From positions 1 to 38,391 of the IMG/VR virus record IMGVR_UViG_3300047300_000770: 38,391 nt of DNA; one strand, given 5' to 3'. This DNA comes from a virus. Below the pieces are notes generated by a model. The model had not been told where the DNA came from, searched no databases, and saw only the letters and a program-made list of their open reading frames with translations. This document shows positions 15,577 to 23,215 of the stretch, in pieces. Both the position numbers and the translations under genes were made by a program. Within the stretch, counting starts at the first letter, position 1. Each line of letters opens with the position of its first letter.

Positions 15577-15915
15577 ATGAACCCTATTGACCAAAGTGCC
15601 TACGCCGACATTGATGCGTATCGTAATGAGGTTGTGAACGCTGTCTCTCAGACCTCACCAGCCTTCTACAAGAACTTTAAAATCATTGCCCTAGATAACA
15701 CCAAGGACGTTATCCTTTTTGCCAGTGCAAAGGAAGGCACACAGGTTGTTGACATCAGTGGCTCTGGAACACTTGAAACCGTCATCAACACTTGTGCCCT
15801 TTTCCACGATGGAATTCCAAGCAATGAAACAGTTAGTGCTGTTACCGATGAGAAGGTTCGCACCCTAGCGACTAAACTCATCAAGAAGATACCAGCACAA
15901 GACTCCGACCTTTAG
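15577..15915 (+). CDS. Unknown protein upstream of the fibre gene
   Basis: 112 residues beginning MNPIDQSAYADIDAYRNEVV, with a ribosome site TAAGGAG 7-8 nt before the ATG. Predicted helix, then strands (FKIIALDNTKDVILFASAKEGTQVVDIS), then a C-terminal helix rich in Lys. I do not recognise it. It lies between two terminators with no early leader of its own, immediately before the large fibre-like gene, so a link to virion assembly is possible but not shown. Confidence 0.7.
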   Translation: MNPIDQSAYADIDAYRNEVVNAVSQTSPAFYKNFKIIALDNTKDVILFASAKEGTQVVDISGSGTLETVINTCALFHDGIPSNETVSAVTDEKVRTLATKLIKKIPAQDSDL

Positions 15916-15941
15916 GCTAAAAGCCTCTAGGAGCCCCGTAC

Positions 15942-15970
15942 AGCCCCGTTTCATGCGGGGCTTATTCGTT
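15942..15970 (+). terminator. Rho-independent-like terminator
   Basis: AGCCCCG (15942-15948) pairs with CGGGGCT (15956-15962) around a 7-nt loop, followed by the T-rich TATTCGTTTT. It lies just 20 nt before the ribosome site of the fibre gene, so some read-through is likely. Confidence 0.75.
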
Positions 15971-15989
15971 TTACAGGTGATAATGAACC

Positions 15990-18900
15990 ATGCCTTATTT
16001 GGACACTACACGAACTAGCACACTGACGATGGACTATTCGTTCAGCGTCGCAAACCGTATATGGAAGCCCGGATACCCTTTACCGCCTGAAGCCGAAATC
16101 ACCTACAAGAACCATTCACTGACAATGAGTGGGCATCTTGGGTTTTCGGCTACGGTCACGATTCATTCAACAGCAGTGCCAAACTCTACTGACCCTCCAT
16201 ACCTCGGCGGATTCGACTACTCATCCCCGTGGAACTGGAAGATATATGCCACTATCGTCTGTAACAACGGGCACGGAGTCAATACGTCAACAAACGTGGA
16301 CTTGTATACAGGCACGGCTGTCCCAGTAGCCACGAACTTCATTGACTGGGCAAGCACTATTAACGGCAGTCTTAGTTGTAGCGTTGGCACAGATGTATTG
16401 TGGGATGTCACTGTCACTGGACAAAGCGAACCACCCCCAATCACGACTGTAACGTGGCCTCCGAGTACAGCGTATCGATGGTACGAACGCTCTACGGTTG
16501 GAAGCACGGCTACAACAACCCTTACCGTGAACTCGTCATATGGGGGTGGCGGAAGTGGGTCTCACTCAGCAACTGGGACGGTAGCGTCGATACGTCCAAC
16601 GGCGGCATATAACGCTACGATTGGGTCATCGAGTTCAATCAGTTCGCCTACAACAACATCAACTAATCTTTTTGTGTCAAACGTCCTTATCAACGCAAAA
16701 ACACCGAAAACATATACGCATAACCACTCATACCTATCTCAAACAGCAGATATGTTCTCGATGACACTCCAGACGATAGCGGGAAGTGTGTATTCAGCCA
16801 ACGGCACAATTGGGACAACGACTCACCTAACGAGGAATGTAAGCCTTAGAGGTAACTATCGTTCTTGGAAGAATGCTTATACGGATGTCCTTCATCTGAA
16901 TGTATATGGATTTGATTACGAAGTGCCTCCGGGCTATAGGGTATTGACATCGAGTAGTGGTGTAGTAGGCGGAAGTGACACTATTGATAACTACTCTACG
17001 ACTACAACCTTAAATCAGAGTGCAACCGAGTTTCCGGGTACAAACAACACCCTTACAACATCCCTCAACCAAGTGCCGTCATCAATCTACGCCTCGACTA
17101 ATACAACTGACTTGACCAATAACGGTGAATTGGCTACTGAAAACAGATTCTTGTTTAGAGGTTGGCGGTTTAACGGGATGAGTACGACTCATGACGTGAC
17201 CAAGAGCGTCCCTATTACCGGACTCAACACTACATTTGCTGATAACTACAATATGTCGGCATATCGATATTTGGACTACAGCACAACTAGCGGTGGTGCT
17301 TTTACCGGAACATTGACAATCACTAGTCAGCCGGGAGCAAGGACGAAAGTTTGGAATGTCGCATTCGGCGGTGCTGGTACGGTTGTTTCACGACTCGATT
17401 TATGTGCCCCTCCAACAGAAGTGGCAAGTTCTGATTCTCAAGACACTCCTCTACCCAGAGTCAACACTGATATGGCTCATAACTCAGCATATGTGGGGAC
17501 GGCACAGCAAGACGGGCCTTATTGGGGAATTACAAGAGTCAGTAGTATAGTCCTTGCTGTTACTAGTGGAGCAGTACCAACACTGAACTCAATGACACTG
17601 ACTAGGACTGGTGTGACTACAACTCAAAACTTCGTTTATCCATCTCGAGACTACAGTGTTGAGCGAATCACTAAGGCGGTTGTGTCTGAGGCTGATACGA
17701 CCACCACCTTCTATTGCCGTCGCTTCTGGCAACAAGATTCAACGCATCGCACAGAAGAGGAATCTGATGTGCATTGGCAAGTCACTGTCGGAGGAGCGAC
17801 TGGAGTCACTACGACAACTATCCTCGGACGAACGATAAAGAACCTTGTAGATGACATCAATGCAATCGATGCCCTTAGCACCTACGGCGGAAACGTAGTC
17901 CGACATAACGGATGGACAGCAACACGCTCTGTCCCTGAACCGGGAGGCGGTACGTGTGCCGTTAGTCAGCCACCATTACGTGACTGTTACCTCAACGGTG
18001 ATACAGGCTACGCTACTTGGGTGTATGGAGGAGGGATTCTTTGTATACCAACTGTTGCACCCGGAACTGGCACGACGTTTCAATACGGCTTTGACATTGC
18101 CCCCGGAAGCCACACGGCTCAAACCTTATTCGACTCAATCAACGGTGACTTCATCCCAGATATCGATGACCCATTCGATGTCAGCACATCTGCCGTCTTT
18201 GAAGGACTTGTGCTGGTAGGGGGAAACATTTTTAGAGGCCCGGCTCATGGGATTGTCATCAACTCAAACACTCTGGCAACCCCTAACGTCGGAGCGACTG
18301 TTGACTTAATTCGCACTTCATCTGGTGCGAATAGAGGTACGGCTATCACTGGCACATATGGTCAATTTGAGACAAGTACCCCGTTTGCCCAGAACACTGT
18401 AGTCCACTATGCTAGATACGGCACAATCAACATCACTGGAACATACTATTCTGGCAAGAGGAATCGGAATGCTTTTCGGTTTACGATTGCAACTGGCAAT
18501 AGCCTATCCGCACACAATCATGACTACTCTTTGATGCACTTGTATTCAGAAGCATCGTCAGCATTTGGTGGCAGGATTACGTTCTACATATCTCCAGACA
18601 ATGGCTCTACTTGGAATGTCACTGATACTGGCATATCAGCACTCAGCACAGTAAGTGGAGGTGGACACAGCACAAGGTTGCCATTCAATGCTGACAGTCG
18701 GAAAATATGGCTTACTTATATCCCATCAACTCGCCCCCAAGTGCCATCACTTGTGACTCGGTACACAGAAAACGAAGGGAATACGTGGAGTTCAATGGTA
18801 ACACTAGCAAACCCAGCCTATAGACCAACGACGTGTGTCGGAATCAATGGATTCGAATACATCTTCTATTACACGAGCAACAGCACAACGGGTGCTTTGT

Positions 18901-19094
18901 CTGTTGACTCAATTACCCGTGATATGGATGGCAACGTCATCCAATCGGCTCACACCGTCGTCACCACTGATGCCGCATTCGACACATTAGCGGCGTACGT
19001 CCGTGACACCGACATCTTCCTCTTCTATCGCAAGTACACGACAAACGCCGTTGTAGTCGTTAAAAGCACTGACATGGGGAATTCATACACTTGA
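15990..19094 (+). CDS. Large fibre-like virion protein with sialidase-type Asp-boxes
   Basis: 1034 residues, Ser/Thr/Asn-rich and almost wholly beta in character, with no signal peptide and only a few Cys, as in tail fibres or spikes. The last 170 residues carry Asp-box (BNR) motifs of sialidase-type beta-propellers: SPDNGSTW (about 868) and TENEGNTW (about 925), with a degenerate KSTDMGNSY at the very end. A propeller here would bind or cut surface glycans. The protein ends right after that third box, so the propeller may be incomplete or finished by trimer contacts. No catalytic Arg triad can be pointed to. It is plus strand, opposite to all other head genes. Confidence 0.75.
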   Translation: MPYLDTTRTSTLTMDYSFSVANRIWKPGYPLPPEAEITYKNHSLTMSGHLGFSATVTIHSTAVPNSTDPPYLGGFDYSSPWNWKIYATIVCNNGHGVNTSTNVDLYTGTAVPVATNFIDWASTINGSLSCSVGTDVLWDVTVTGQSEPPPITTVTWPPSTAYRWYERSTVGSTATTTLTVNSSYGGGGSGSHSATGTVASIRPTAAYNATIGSSSSISSPTTTSTNLFVSNVLINAKTPKTYTHNHSYLSQTADMFSMTLQTIAGSVYSANGTIGTTTHLTRNVSLRGNYRSWKNAYTDVLHLNVYGFDYEVPPGYRVLTSSSGVVGGSDTIDNYSTTTTLNQSATEFPGTNNTLTTSLNQVPSSIYASTNTTDLTNNGELATENRFLFRGWRFNGMSTTHDVTKSVPITGLNTTFADNYNMSAYRYLDYSTTSGGAFTGTLTITSQPGARTKVWNVAFGGAGTVVSRLDLCAPPTEVASSDSQDTPLPRVNTDMAHNSAYVGTAQQDGPYWGITRVSSIVLAVTSGAVPTLNSMTLTRTGVTTTQNFVYPSRDYSVERITKAVVSEADTTTTFYCRRFWQQDSTHRTEEESDVHWQVTVGGATGVTTTTILGRTIKNLVDDINAIDALSTYGGNVVRHNGWTATRSVPEPGGGTCAVSQPPLRDCYLNGDTGYATWVYGGGILCIPTVAPGTGTTFQYGFDIAPGSHTAQTLFDSINGDFIPDIDDPFDVSTSAVFEGLVLVGGNIFRGPAHGIVINSNTLATPNVGATVDLIRTSSGANRGTAITGTYGQFETSTPFAQNTVVHYARYGTINITGTYYSGKRNRNAFRFTIATGNSLSAHNHDYSLMHLYSEASSAFGGRITFYISPDNGSTWNVTDTGISALSTVSGGGHSTRLPFNADSRKIWLTYIPSTRPQVPSLVTRYTENEGNTWSSMVTLANPAYRPTTCVGINGFEYIFYYTSNSTTGALSVDSITRDMDGNVIQSAHTVVTTDAAFDTLAAYVRDTDIFLFYRKYTTNAVVVVKSTDMGNSYT

Positions 19095-19097
19095 TGT

Positions 19098-19121
19098 AAA
19101 AAGACCCGCTATTGCGGGTCT
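19098..19121. terminator. Bidirectional terminator
   Basis: GACCCGC (19103-19109), TATT, GCGGGTC (19114-19120). On the minus strand the stem is followed by TTTTT. It lies between the fibre gene and the converging 19109-19288 gene, whose stop codon is part of the stem. Confidence 0.85.
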
Positions 19122-19288
19122 GGTAAGTCTACAAAGCGTTCGTAATCATCATCCGCCCACTCCATAGCGAGGACGATTGCCTCCTCCTCGATTTCATGAG
19201 GGCTCGCATCAGGGTTCACCCCTTGAATACAAGCCCTTGCCTGAGGGAGGTAGTACTTGTAGTACTCCTCCAGCGTTGCTCCTGTCAT
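19109..19288 (-). CDS. Small acidic protein
   Basis: 59 residues (MTGATLEEYYKYYLPQARAC...), supported by a GGAGGAGGAGAAG ribosome site. It is helical and strongly acidic (EIEEEAIVLAMEWADDDYE). The TAG stop lies inside the terminator stem, so coding and terminator sequence overlap. It is the last gene of the transcript that starts at the 19596 promoter. No family recognised. Confidence 0.7.
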   Translation of the reverse strand: MTGATLEEYYKYYLPQARACIQGVNPDASPHEIEEEAIVLAMEWADDDYERFVDLPDPQ

Positions 19289-19300
19289 CTTCTCCTCCTC

Positions 19301-19564
19301 CTAACAGAACCGATGTCCAACCTCTGAGATTGCATCGCTTGATGGAACCCCCTGAGCCTCCAACAACTCGATGAGACTGTTGACGTAGTAGTCAAACTTG
19401 TCTTGAAGGGTTGTCTTGTCCGTAATCTTGTTTACGAACTTCTTGAACGTCTGAGCGTTCTTTTTGGTGCGGAAGTAGATGCACTCCTCACCGTTCTCGG
19501 TGACCAGAAACCATCCGCCACTCTGGTCGAAATCGATATAGGTCTTCATTACTCGTGCTGTCAT
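19301..19564 (-). CDS. Small protein of unknown function
   Basis: 87 residues from the ATG at 19564 (MTARVMKTYIDFDQSGGWFL). A three-strand start (TYIDF, GWFLVTENGEECIYF) is followed by helices rich in Lys (KKNAQTFKKFVNKITDK) and an acidic C-terminal helix. The start has a GAGGTG site; a longer in-frame form would use the leader sequence. First gene behind an early-type promoter. Confidence 0.72.
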   Translation of the reverse strand: MTARVMKTYIDFDQSGGWFLVTENGEECIYFRTKKNAQTFKKFVNKITDKTTLQDKFDYYVNSLIELLEAQGVPSSDAISEVGHRFC

Positions 19565-19595
19565 TGTCTTCACCTCTTCAAACTTGATTGTCAAT

Positions 19596-19624
19596 ATTAT
19601 TGCACGGTATTAAGCGGATGTCAA
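19596..19624 (-). promoter_or_regulatory. Early-type promoter
   Basis: TTGACA (19624-19619), 17 bp, AATAAT (19601-19596), then ATCAAGTTTGAAGAGG in the leader. Confidence 0.65.
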
Positions 19625-19652
19625 TACCGTGCAAAGATTTATTTTGAATAGG

Positions 19653-19916
19653 TTACGGAGCCCATTCCTCGATATCCGAGGCGTTCACTACAGTCTTAGT
19701 GATTTCTCCGTTCGTGAAGACCGTCAGGGTAACGGTTGCATTTGTGAAGCCAGCGTTGCTCTTCTTGTGAACGATTGCCACTGGAGTGTCAGTGAGAGCC
19801 CTCATGACAATAGCGTTCCCTTTCCACAGGGCGTAGCGAACAGCCTCGACATACGAGTTCAAGTGATGTTCATTAGTCTCGTCAACTGGTACAACCTTGT
19901 AATCACCAAAGTACAT
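19653..19916 (-). CDS. Small protein of unknown function
   Basis: 87 residues (MYFGDYKVVPVDETNEHHLN...). A start strand, a central helix (VEAVRYALWKGNAIVMRALT) and three C-terminal strands (TPVAIVHKK, ATVTLTVFTNGEITKTVV) suggest a small alpha/beta fold. AAGGAGATTTAGAA precedes the ATG. It follows a 30-residue peptide gene in the transcript from the 20073 promoter. Not recognised. Confidence 0.72.
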   Translation of the reverse strand: MYFGDYKVVPVDETNEHHLNSYVEAVRYALWKGNAIVMRALTDTPVAIVHKKSNAGFTNATVTLTVFTNGEITKTVVNASDIEEWAP

Positions 19917-19946
19917 TTCTAAATCTCCTTAATTTCCGAGTGAATC

Positions 19947-20039
19947 TCAACCCAGAAAATCTGGGTCGAGGATGATAGCGAGGTCATCGCTGGAGAAGTC
20001 GTCTCCAGCAAACGGTGCGTCATAAGCAAAATTGAACAT
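19947..20039 (-). CDS. Acidic Phe-rich micropeptide 1
   Basis: 30 residues: MFNFAYDAPFAGDDFSSDDL plus AIILDPDFLG. The ATG is placed perfectly after the early leader (ATCAAGTTCGGAAAGAGG), which supports translation. Composition is one third Asp/Phe. It resembles the 37-residue peptide at 21071 in length, composition and position as first gene after a promoter. Could be a genuine peptide or a translated leader that couples expression of the next gene. Confidence 0.55.
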   Translation of the reverse strand: MFNFAYDAPFAGDDFSSDDLAIILDPDFLG

Positions 20040-20072
20040 TTGTGTTTCCTCTTTCCGAACTTGATTGAACAT

Positions 20073-20102
20073 AGTATAGGTCATACTTTACACACTTGTC
20101 AA
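20073..20102 (-). promoter_or_regulatory. Early-type promoter
   Basis: TTGACA (20102-20097), 18 bp, TATACT (20078-20073), then CAATCAAGTTCGG. A T/A-rich box (about 20113-20131) stands upstream. Confidence 0.78.
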
Positions 20103-20137
20103 TAGTAATAACAAAACATTTTAAAAATAGTTGACAC

Positions 20138-20163
20138 AAAAAAAGACCGCCCGAAAGCGGTCT
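20138..20163 (-). terminator. Rho-independent terminator
   Basis: On the minus strand GACCGC and GCGGTC pair around a 6-nt loop, followed by seven Ts. It closes the transcript that starts at the 21215 promoter. Confidence 0.9.
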
Positions 20164-20185
20164 GAGTATCAAGTCCGTGAGTGTC

Positions 20186-20311
20186 TCACGTCTTACGGTC
20201 TGTAAGGTTCAGAATGACCCATACAGCGGTCATATCTATGTCGGTGGCATCTTTACCAGTAATGCGTTGTTTAGCGTCAGAATCAGCCTTGAGAAGGTCT
20301 TTTATCGTCAT
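20186..20311 (-). CDS. Small polar protein
   Basis: 41 residues (MTIKDLLKADSDAKQRITGK...). The reading frame overlaps the end of the membrane protein gene by 26 nt and stops shortly before the terminator. The ribosome site is weak, so translation would rely on coupling. Composition is ordinary (Asp, Lys, Thr) with a final hydrophobic helix-like stretch MTAVWVILNL. Tentative. Confidence 0.45.
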   Translation of the reverse strand: MTIKDLLKADSDAKQRITGKDATDIDMTAVWVILNLTDRKT

Positions 20312-20561
20312 CGGTATTAGCGTATCCATTCACCTTTTTGAGGAGTGTCAATCCTAACATAGTTGCCACGGATAACGCCACGAATAGTGTCAATGCGTCC
20401 TGAAGATGCTCGATGAGGAATAACCATGCGTTTGCCATGACTATCATCGAGAATAGAGCCCCTGTAGCCAGACAGAGCATAGCGAGAAGCACAAAGCCTC
20501 CAGCCACCCCTAGCACCAAGGGCGTAATAACGAATGTCGCATACGCTTGCTTTAGTGTCAT
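20283..20561 (-). CDS. Small membrane protein
   Basis: 92 residues with hydrophobic stretches at about 8-42 (long enough for two passes around Gly-rich turns) and 55-73 (DALTLFVALSVATMLGLTLL), ending in a short charged tail (TDDDKRPSQG). The ATG overlaps the stop of the upstream gene. Early-region membrane proteins of this size are common in phages and may block superinfection, but no family is recognised. Confidence 0.65.
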   Translation of the reverse strand: MTLKQAYATFVITPLVLGVAGGFVLLAMLCLATGALFSMIVMANAWLFLIEHLQDALTLFVALSVATMLGLTLLKKVNGYANTDDDKRPSQG

Positions 20562-20812
20562 ACAGCCACCTCCTCGAATGTAACGGTAGGTTGACCAACC
20601 CAGCGAATCTTAGTTACGCCAATGGCATTGAACACCTCGGTAACCTCAGCGGAGGTTCGGACATAACCGATGAATTCATAACCCTCGTTATGAAGAACGG
20701 CGTTAGTGAGAGGGTTGCTCTCAGCGTAAACACCCGTCGTCTCAACAACCGTTGGGCTATTGCCAAGAATGCTGATTTCCTTGATGAGATTGCGTTTCCA
20801 AAGTCCGAACAT
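20558..20812 (-). CDS. Small protein, paralogue of the 20825 gene
   Basis: 84 residues (MFGLWKRNLIKEISILGNSP...). The middle and end align with the next gene: VYAESNPLTNAVLHNEGYEFIGYV against VYSEQNDFIYQTLVNDGWDFVGCV, and KIRWVGQPTVTFEE against RKVDVSVSFTFED. Both contain a helix followed by a G-Y/W-x-F-[IV]-G strand. A GGAGGAGAAG site precedes the ATG. Function unknown. Confidence 0.72.
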   Translation of the reverse strand: MFGLWKRNLIKEISILGNSPTVVETTGVYAESNPLTNAVLHNEGYEFIGYVRTSAEVTEVFNAIGVTKIRWVGQPTVTFEEVAV

Positions 20813-20824
20813 AATCTTCTCCTC

Positions 20825-21058
20825 CTAATCCTCGAATGTAAAGGACACCGAGACATCAACCTTGCGAACAGATTTCGCACGATACGAACACCATGCGATG
20901 TCTTCCACTTCATCCTCAGGGACACATCCAACGAAATCCCATCCATCATTGACCAGTGTCTGGTAAATGAAGTCGTTCTGTTCACTGTAAACAACTTCGG
21001 TCTTGAACGACGAGTTTGCGAAATTCGTCTCAAATGCATTCTTTACGAATAGGTACAT
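20825..21058 (-). CDS. Small protein, paralogue of the 20558 gene
   Basis: 77 residues (MYLFVKNAFETNFANSSFKT...). It shares the helix plus 'GWDFVG' strand and the C-terminal TFED ending with the 20558 product, indicating an old tandem duplication. AGGAGGAGAAG precedes the start. It is second in the transcript from the 21215 promoter. Function unknown. Confidence 0.72.
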   Translation of the reverse strand: MYLFVKNAFETNFANSSFKTEVVYSEQNDFIYQTLVNDGWDFVGCVPEDEVEDIAWCSYRAKSVRKVDVSVSFTFED

Positions 21059-21070
21059 AGCCTTCTCCTC

Positions 21071-21184
21071 CTAGTACAAACCGTCAATGAAGTTAGGGTC
21101 AAAGTCCCCGTTGTCAATCATGTCGCTCAGGATGTCAGCCAAGCGAGACACATCACCATCGAAACCGTCAAAGTCGAAATCCAT
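21071..21184 (-). CDS. Acidic Phe-rich micropeptide 2
   Basis: 37 residues: MDFDFDGFDGDVSRLADILS and then DMIDNGDFDPNFIDGLY. Twelve Asp and six Phe make it very acidic and amphipathic. It lies right after a strong early promoter and leader. It shares the pattern 'F.F/Y.D..F.GD..S..LA.IL' with the 30-residue peptide at 19947. Real translation is likely given the GTGAGG site, but the function is unknown. Confidence 0.6.
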   Translation of the reverse strand: MDFDFDGFDGDVSRLADILSDMIDNGDFDPNFIDGLY

Positions 21185-21214
21185 CTTAGATACCTCACCG
21201 AACTTGATGTCAAT

Positions 21215-21243
21215 AGTATAGGCAATGATTTACAGTATGGCAA
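21215..21243 (-). promoter_or_regulatory. Early-type promoter
   Basis: TTGCCA (21243-21238), 17 bp, TATACT (21220-21215), then CATCAAGTTCGGTGAGG. Confidence 0.75.
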
Positions 21244-21272
21244 GGGTGTTTTGTAAATATTTTTCAAAACTG

Positions 21273-21302
21273 TTGACTGATGTAACACACTCGAGTTATT
21301 AT
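21273..21302 (+). promoter_or_regulatory. Plus-strand promoter, divergent from the 21215 promoter
   Basis: TTGACT (21273-21278), 18 bp, TATTAT (21297-21302). A T/A quasi-palindrome at about 21253-21270 lies between the two divergent promoters. The leader lacks the ATCAAGTT box and is very short. Confidence 0.6.
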
Positions 21303-21321
21303 CAGGATGGAGGGTTGATAT

Positions 21322-21753
21322 TTGATACTTAGTTTTGACGGTGTGTCCTTCTTAGACATATTCGTTCAGTCAATGCGGATGAAAGACTTGCCTGTTTATG
21401 AAGGTGTTCAGGCGGAGCCCGGTGACTTAGTACTCCAATACGATATGGGGATATATCTGAGACCGCCCACTAAAGACTTGCACTACACGGTTGTGCCTTC
21501 TTTTGAATATCCGATTGAAGGCCCGGAAGAGTGGCATGAGTACTTGGGCTGGAACGAGGGCTTTGCACTTCTATCCCGTGAATACGTGACCGAGGTGTTG
21601 CGTCATGTTGATACCAAGTATCAGCGGATGTACATCAAGGTGATTCGAGAAGGTGACGAGTTTGACTTCACTACGATTAGCCCTGAGGAATACTCAGTGA
21701 TATCGATGATGGGGTTCAGCGACTTACCCCCCAAAGGATGGAAAGACTATTGA
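21322..21753 (+). CDS. Unknown protein with a TTG start
   Basis: 143 residues (MILSFDGVSFLDIFVQSMRM...). No ATG fits, but GGAGGG stands 7 nt before the TTG. The sequence has an N-terminal helix, a loop rich in Pro/Glu (FEYPIEGPEEWHEYLGW) and a C-terminal alpha/beta part (RMYIKVIREGDEFDFTTIS). Not recognised. Single-gene unit closed by its own terminator. Confidence 0.72.
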   Translation: MILSFDGVSFLDIFVQSMRMKDLPVYEGVQAEPGDLVLQYDMGIYLRPPTKDLHYTVVPSFEYPIEGPEEWHEYLGWNEGFALLSREYVTEVLRHVDTKYQRMYIKVIREGDEFDFTTISPEEYSVISMMGFSDLPPKGWKDY

Positions 21754-21771
21754 ATAACACTTACATAAAAG

Positions 21772-21797
21772 AAGCCCCCGTTACTGGGGGCTTTTAT
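21772..21797. terminator. Bidirectional terminator
   Basis: AAGCCCCC (21772-21779) and GGGGGCTT (21786-21793) form an 8-bp stem with a 6-nt loop and TTTTATT behind it. It separates the converging 21322-21753 and 21811-22260 genes. Confidence 0.88.
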
Positions 21798-21810
21798 TGT
21801 CACGCTTTAA

Positions 21811-22260
21811 TTAGCCTCGGCTCACGATTTCTGCGTTAAGACCATTTGCGTACCGATTCAATCCAATAATGCTTAACTGACCTTGAGTCCGTGCGGCACG
21901 AAGACGCATGGCTGTTTCCATAGGCAGTGGGGCACGAGACATACTATTAACATCATCAAGAATTCCACTTACCGTTCGAATCCTAGCCTCAGTATTCATC
22001 AGTCTAGTATTCAACTCTGGAGTAGTCATCGTCCGTGCTTCTTGACGTACATCTTCAGGAGTTAAGTCCCTCAGCCTGAGTCCCTGACGGGCACTCGTGT
22101 TCATCTGAGTCACTAATAGATTGGCAGAACTAACGGCAGTTGGGCTAAACGGTGAGTTCGCACCAGCAACTCCTCCTCCTGCTCCTCCTGCTCCACCACC
22201 AGCACCGACTCGTCTAGCCTGTCTTCTTGAATAAGAGGCTGACCCCGGATTTGTTCCCAT
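21811..22260 (-). CDS. Gly-rich N-terminus, helical protein
   Basis: 149 residues. The first 35 are basic then Gly/Ala-rich (RRQARRVGAGGGAGGAGGGV), probably disordered; the rest is helical with Arg/Leu heptad-like spacing (LTPEDVRQEARTMTTPELNTRLMNTEARIRTVSGIL). Paired with the Arg-rich 22314 gene, and both resemble internal head or DNA-associated virion proteins in composition. Function is not recognised. A 7-bp intercistronic hairpin precedes its GAGG ribosome site. Confidence 0.65.
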   Translation of the reverse strand: MGTNPGSASYSRRQARRVGAGGGAGGAGGGVAGANSPFSPTAVSSANLLVTQMNTSARQGLRLRDLTPEDVRQEARTMTTPELNTRLMNTEARIRTVSGILDDVNSMSRAPLPMETAMRLRAARTQGQLSIIGLNRYANGLNAEIVSRG

Positions 22261-22272
22261 ACTTATTCCTCA

Positions 22273-22300
22273 GGTAGCCTCACCATAAAGCAAGGCTACC
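22273..22300 (-). promoter_or_regulatory. Intercistronic hairpin
   Basis: GGTAGCC (22273-22279) and GGCTACC (22294-22300) form a perfect 7-bp stem with a 14-nt loop between the two Gly/Arg-rich genes. No T-run follows, so an mRNA-processing or translation role is more likely than termination. Confidence 0.55.
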
Positions 22301-22313
22301 CTTATTGATGTGA

Positions 22314-23171
22314 TTAGCCGTTATTGCGGTTGCTCAAACGGCGATTGATTCGGTTACCACGAGTACGTGCCGCCTCAAGACGCTGAATCTGACCACGCTC
22401 ACCAGCGGTAAGTGGGCGACCAGCACGACGAGCCGTGTCACGAATGCGTTGTGCATTGTTACGAGCCACTCGAGCATTACCAGCACCTTGACCAGCAAGC
22501 GTCGAAACGCCAACACGAGCGGCAGTTGCTGGGTTAGCGGTAATACGGCTAGAAGTTCGACTTGTTCGTTCGCCAGTAGCACCCGGAACACGTCCATTAT
22601 TTGCGGGGCGAATCAATTCAGTTTGATTAGATGTTCGCCGTAATGCATTGTATTGTTGACCAACAGAGCCTTCACCACGACCTGACATCATGTTCTGGTA
22701 TCCAGCACGAGAAACGCCAGCGTGTTGATACACCTCACCATTTTTCAGTCTGACAATCATTGTTCCAGTAGAAGAGCCACGGCGGTCAGGGGTGAATCCA
22801 GCACTAGCAATCAACGACGATGGCTGTGATGGGCGACGGAGGCTGACTCCAACAGAAGTCGTTTGTCCGCCAGCACCTGCCGCTGGAGCAGGCCCTTGTC
22901 TAAATCTACGTGAATACTGTGCCACCAGTGCATCCGCTTCAGCACCAGTTGCTTTACGAAGTTCGTTATAGGCACTACGTGGAACATCACGGAACTGAAC
23001 CGTCTGTCCGTTACGAGTAACAGTCAGGTTACCTACTTGACCACGACCACCTTCTTGAATCCCGCCAGTCAAGTTGTCCTGCGTTTGGAACATTGCTCCC
23101 GTCACTGCGTTCCCAGCAACTGGCATTGTTCTTGCCGCTTTACCACTGACGCTAATACGTCCTCTTCCCAT
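22314..23171 (-). CDS. Arg-rich protein with two KTSC-like domains
   Basis: 285 residues, with about one sixth Arg. Two segments resemble the KTSC domain (a short beta-beta-alpha unit): LTVTRNGQTVQFRDVPRSAY (about 48-67) and MIVRLKNGEVYQHAGVSRAG (about 137-156). Each is followed by a helix with the NELRKATGAEADALV or QQYNALRR pattern. The last 100 residues are a basic low-complexity tail (ARVARNNAQRIRDTARRAGR, then RTRGNRINRRLSNRNNG). High charge suggests nucleic-acid binding or packing inside the head. KTSC function in phages is not established. AAAGGGG precedes the ATG. Confidence 0.7.
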   Translation of the reverse strand: MGRGRISVSGKAARTMPVAGNAVTGAMFQTQDNLTGGIQEGGRGQVGNLTVTRNGQTVQFRDVPRSAYNELRKATGAEADALVAQYSRRFRQGPAPAAGAGGQTTSVGVSLRRPSQPSSLIASAGFTPDRRGSSTGTMIVRLKNGEVYQHAGVSRAGYQNMMSGRGEGSVGQQYNALRRTSNQTELIRPANNGRVPGATGERTSRTSSRITANPATAARVGVSTLAGQGAGNARVARNNAQRIRDTARRAGRPLTAGERGQIQRLEAARTRGNRINRRLSNRNNG

Positions 23172-23215
23172 AAGGAAACACCCCTTTCATAGTCGCTAAG
23201 GGCGAACTATTGAAG

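Noticed and set aside
20614-21039. 141-codon minus-strand frame
   Set aside because: Arg/Leu-rich frame overlapping two better-supported paralogous genes that have ribosome sites.
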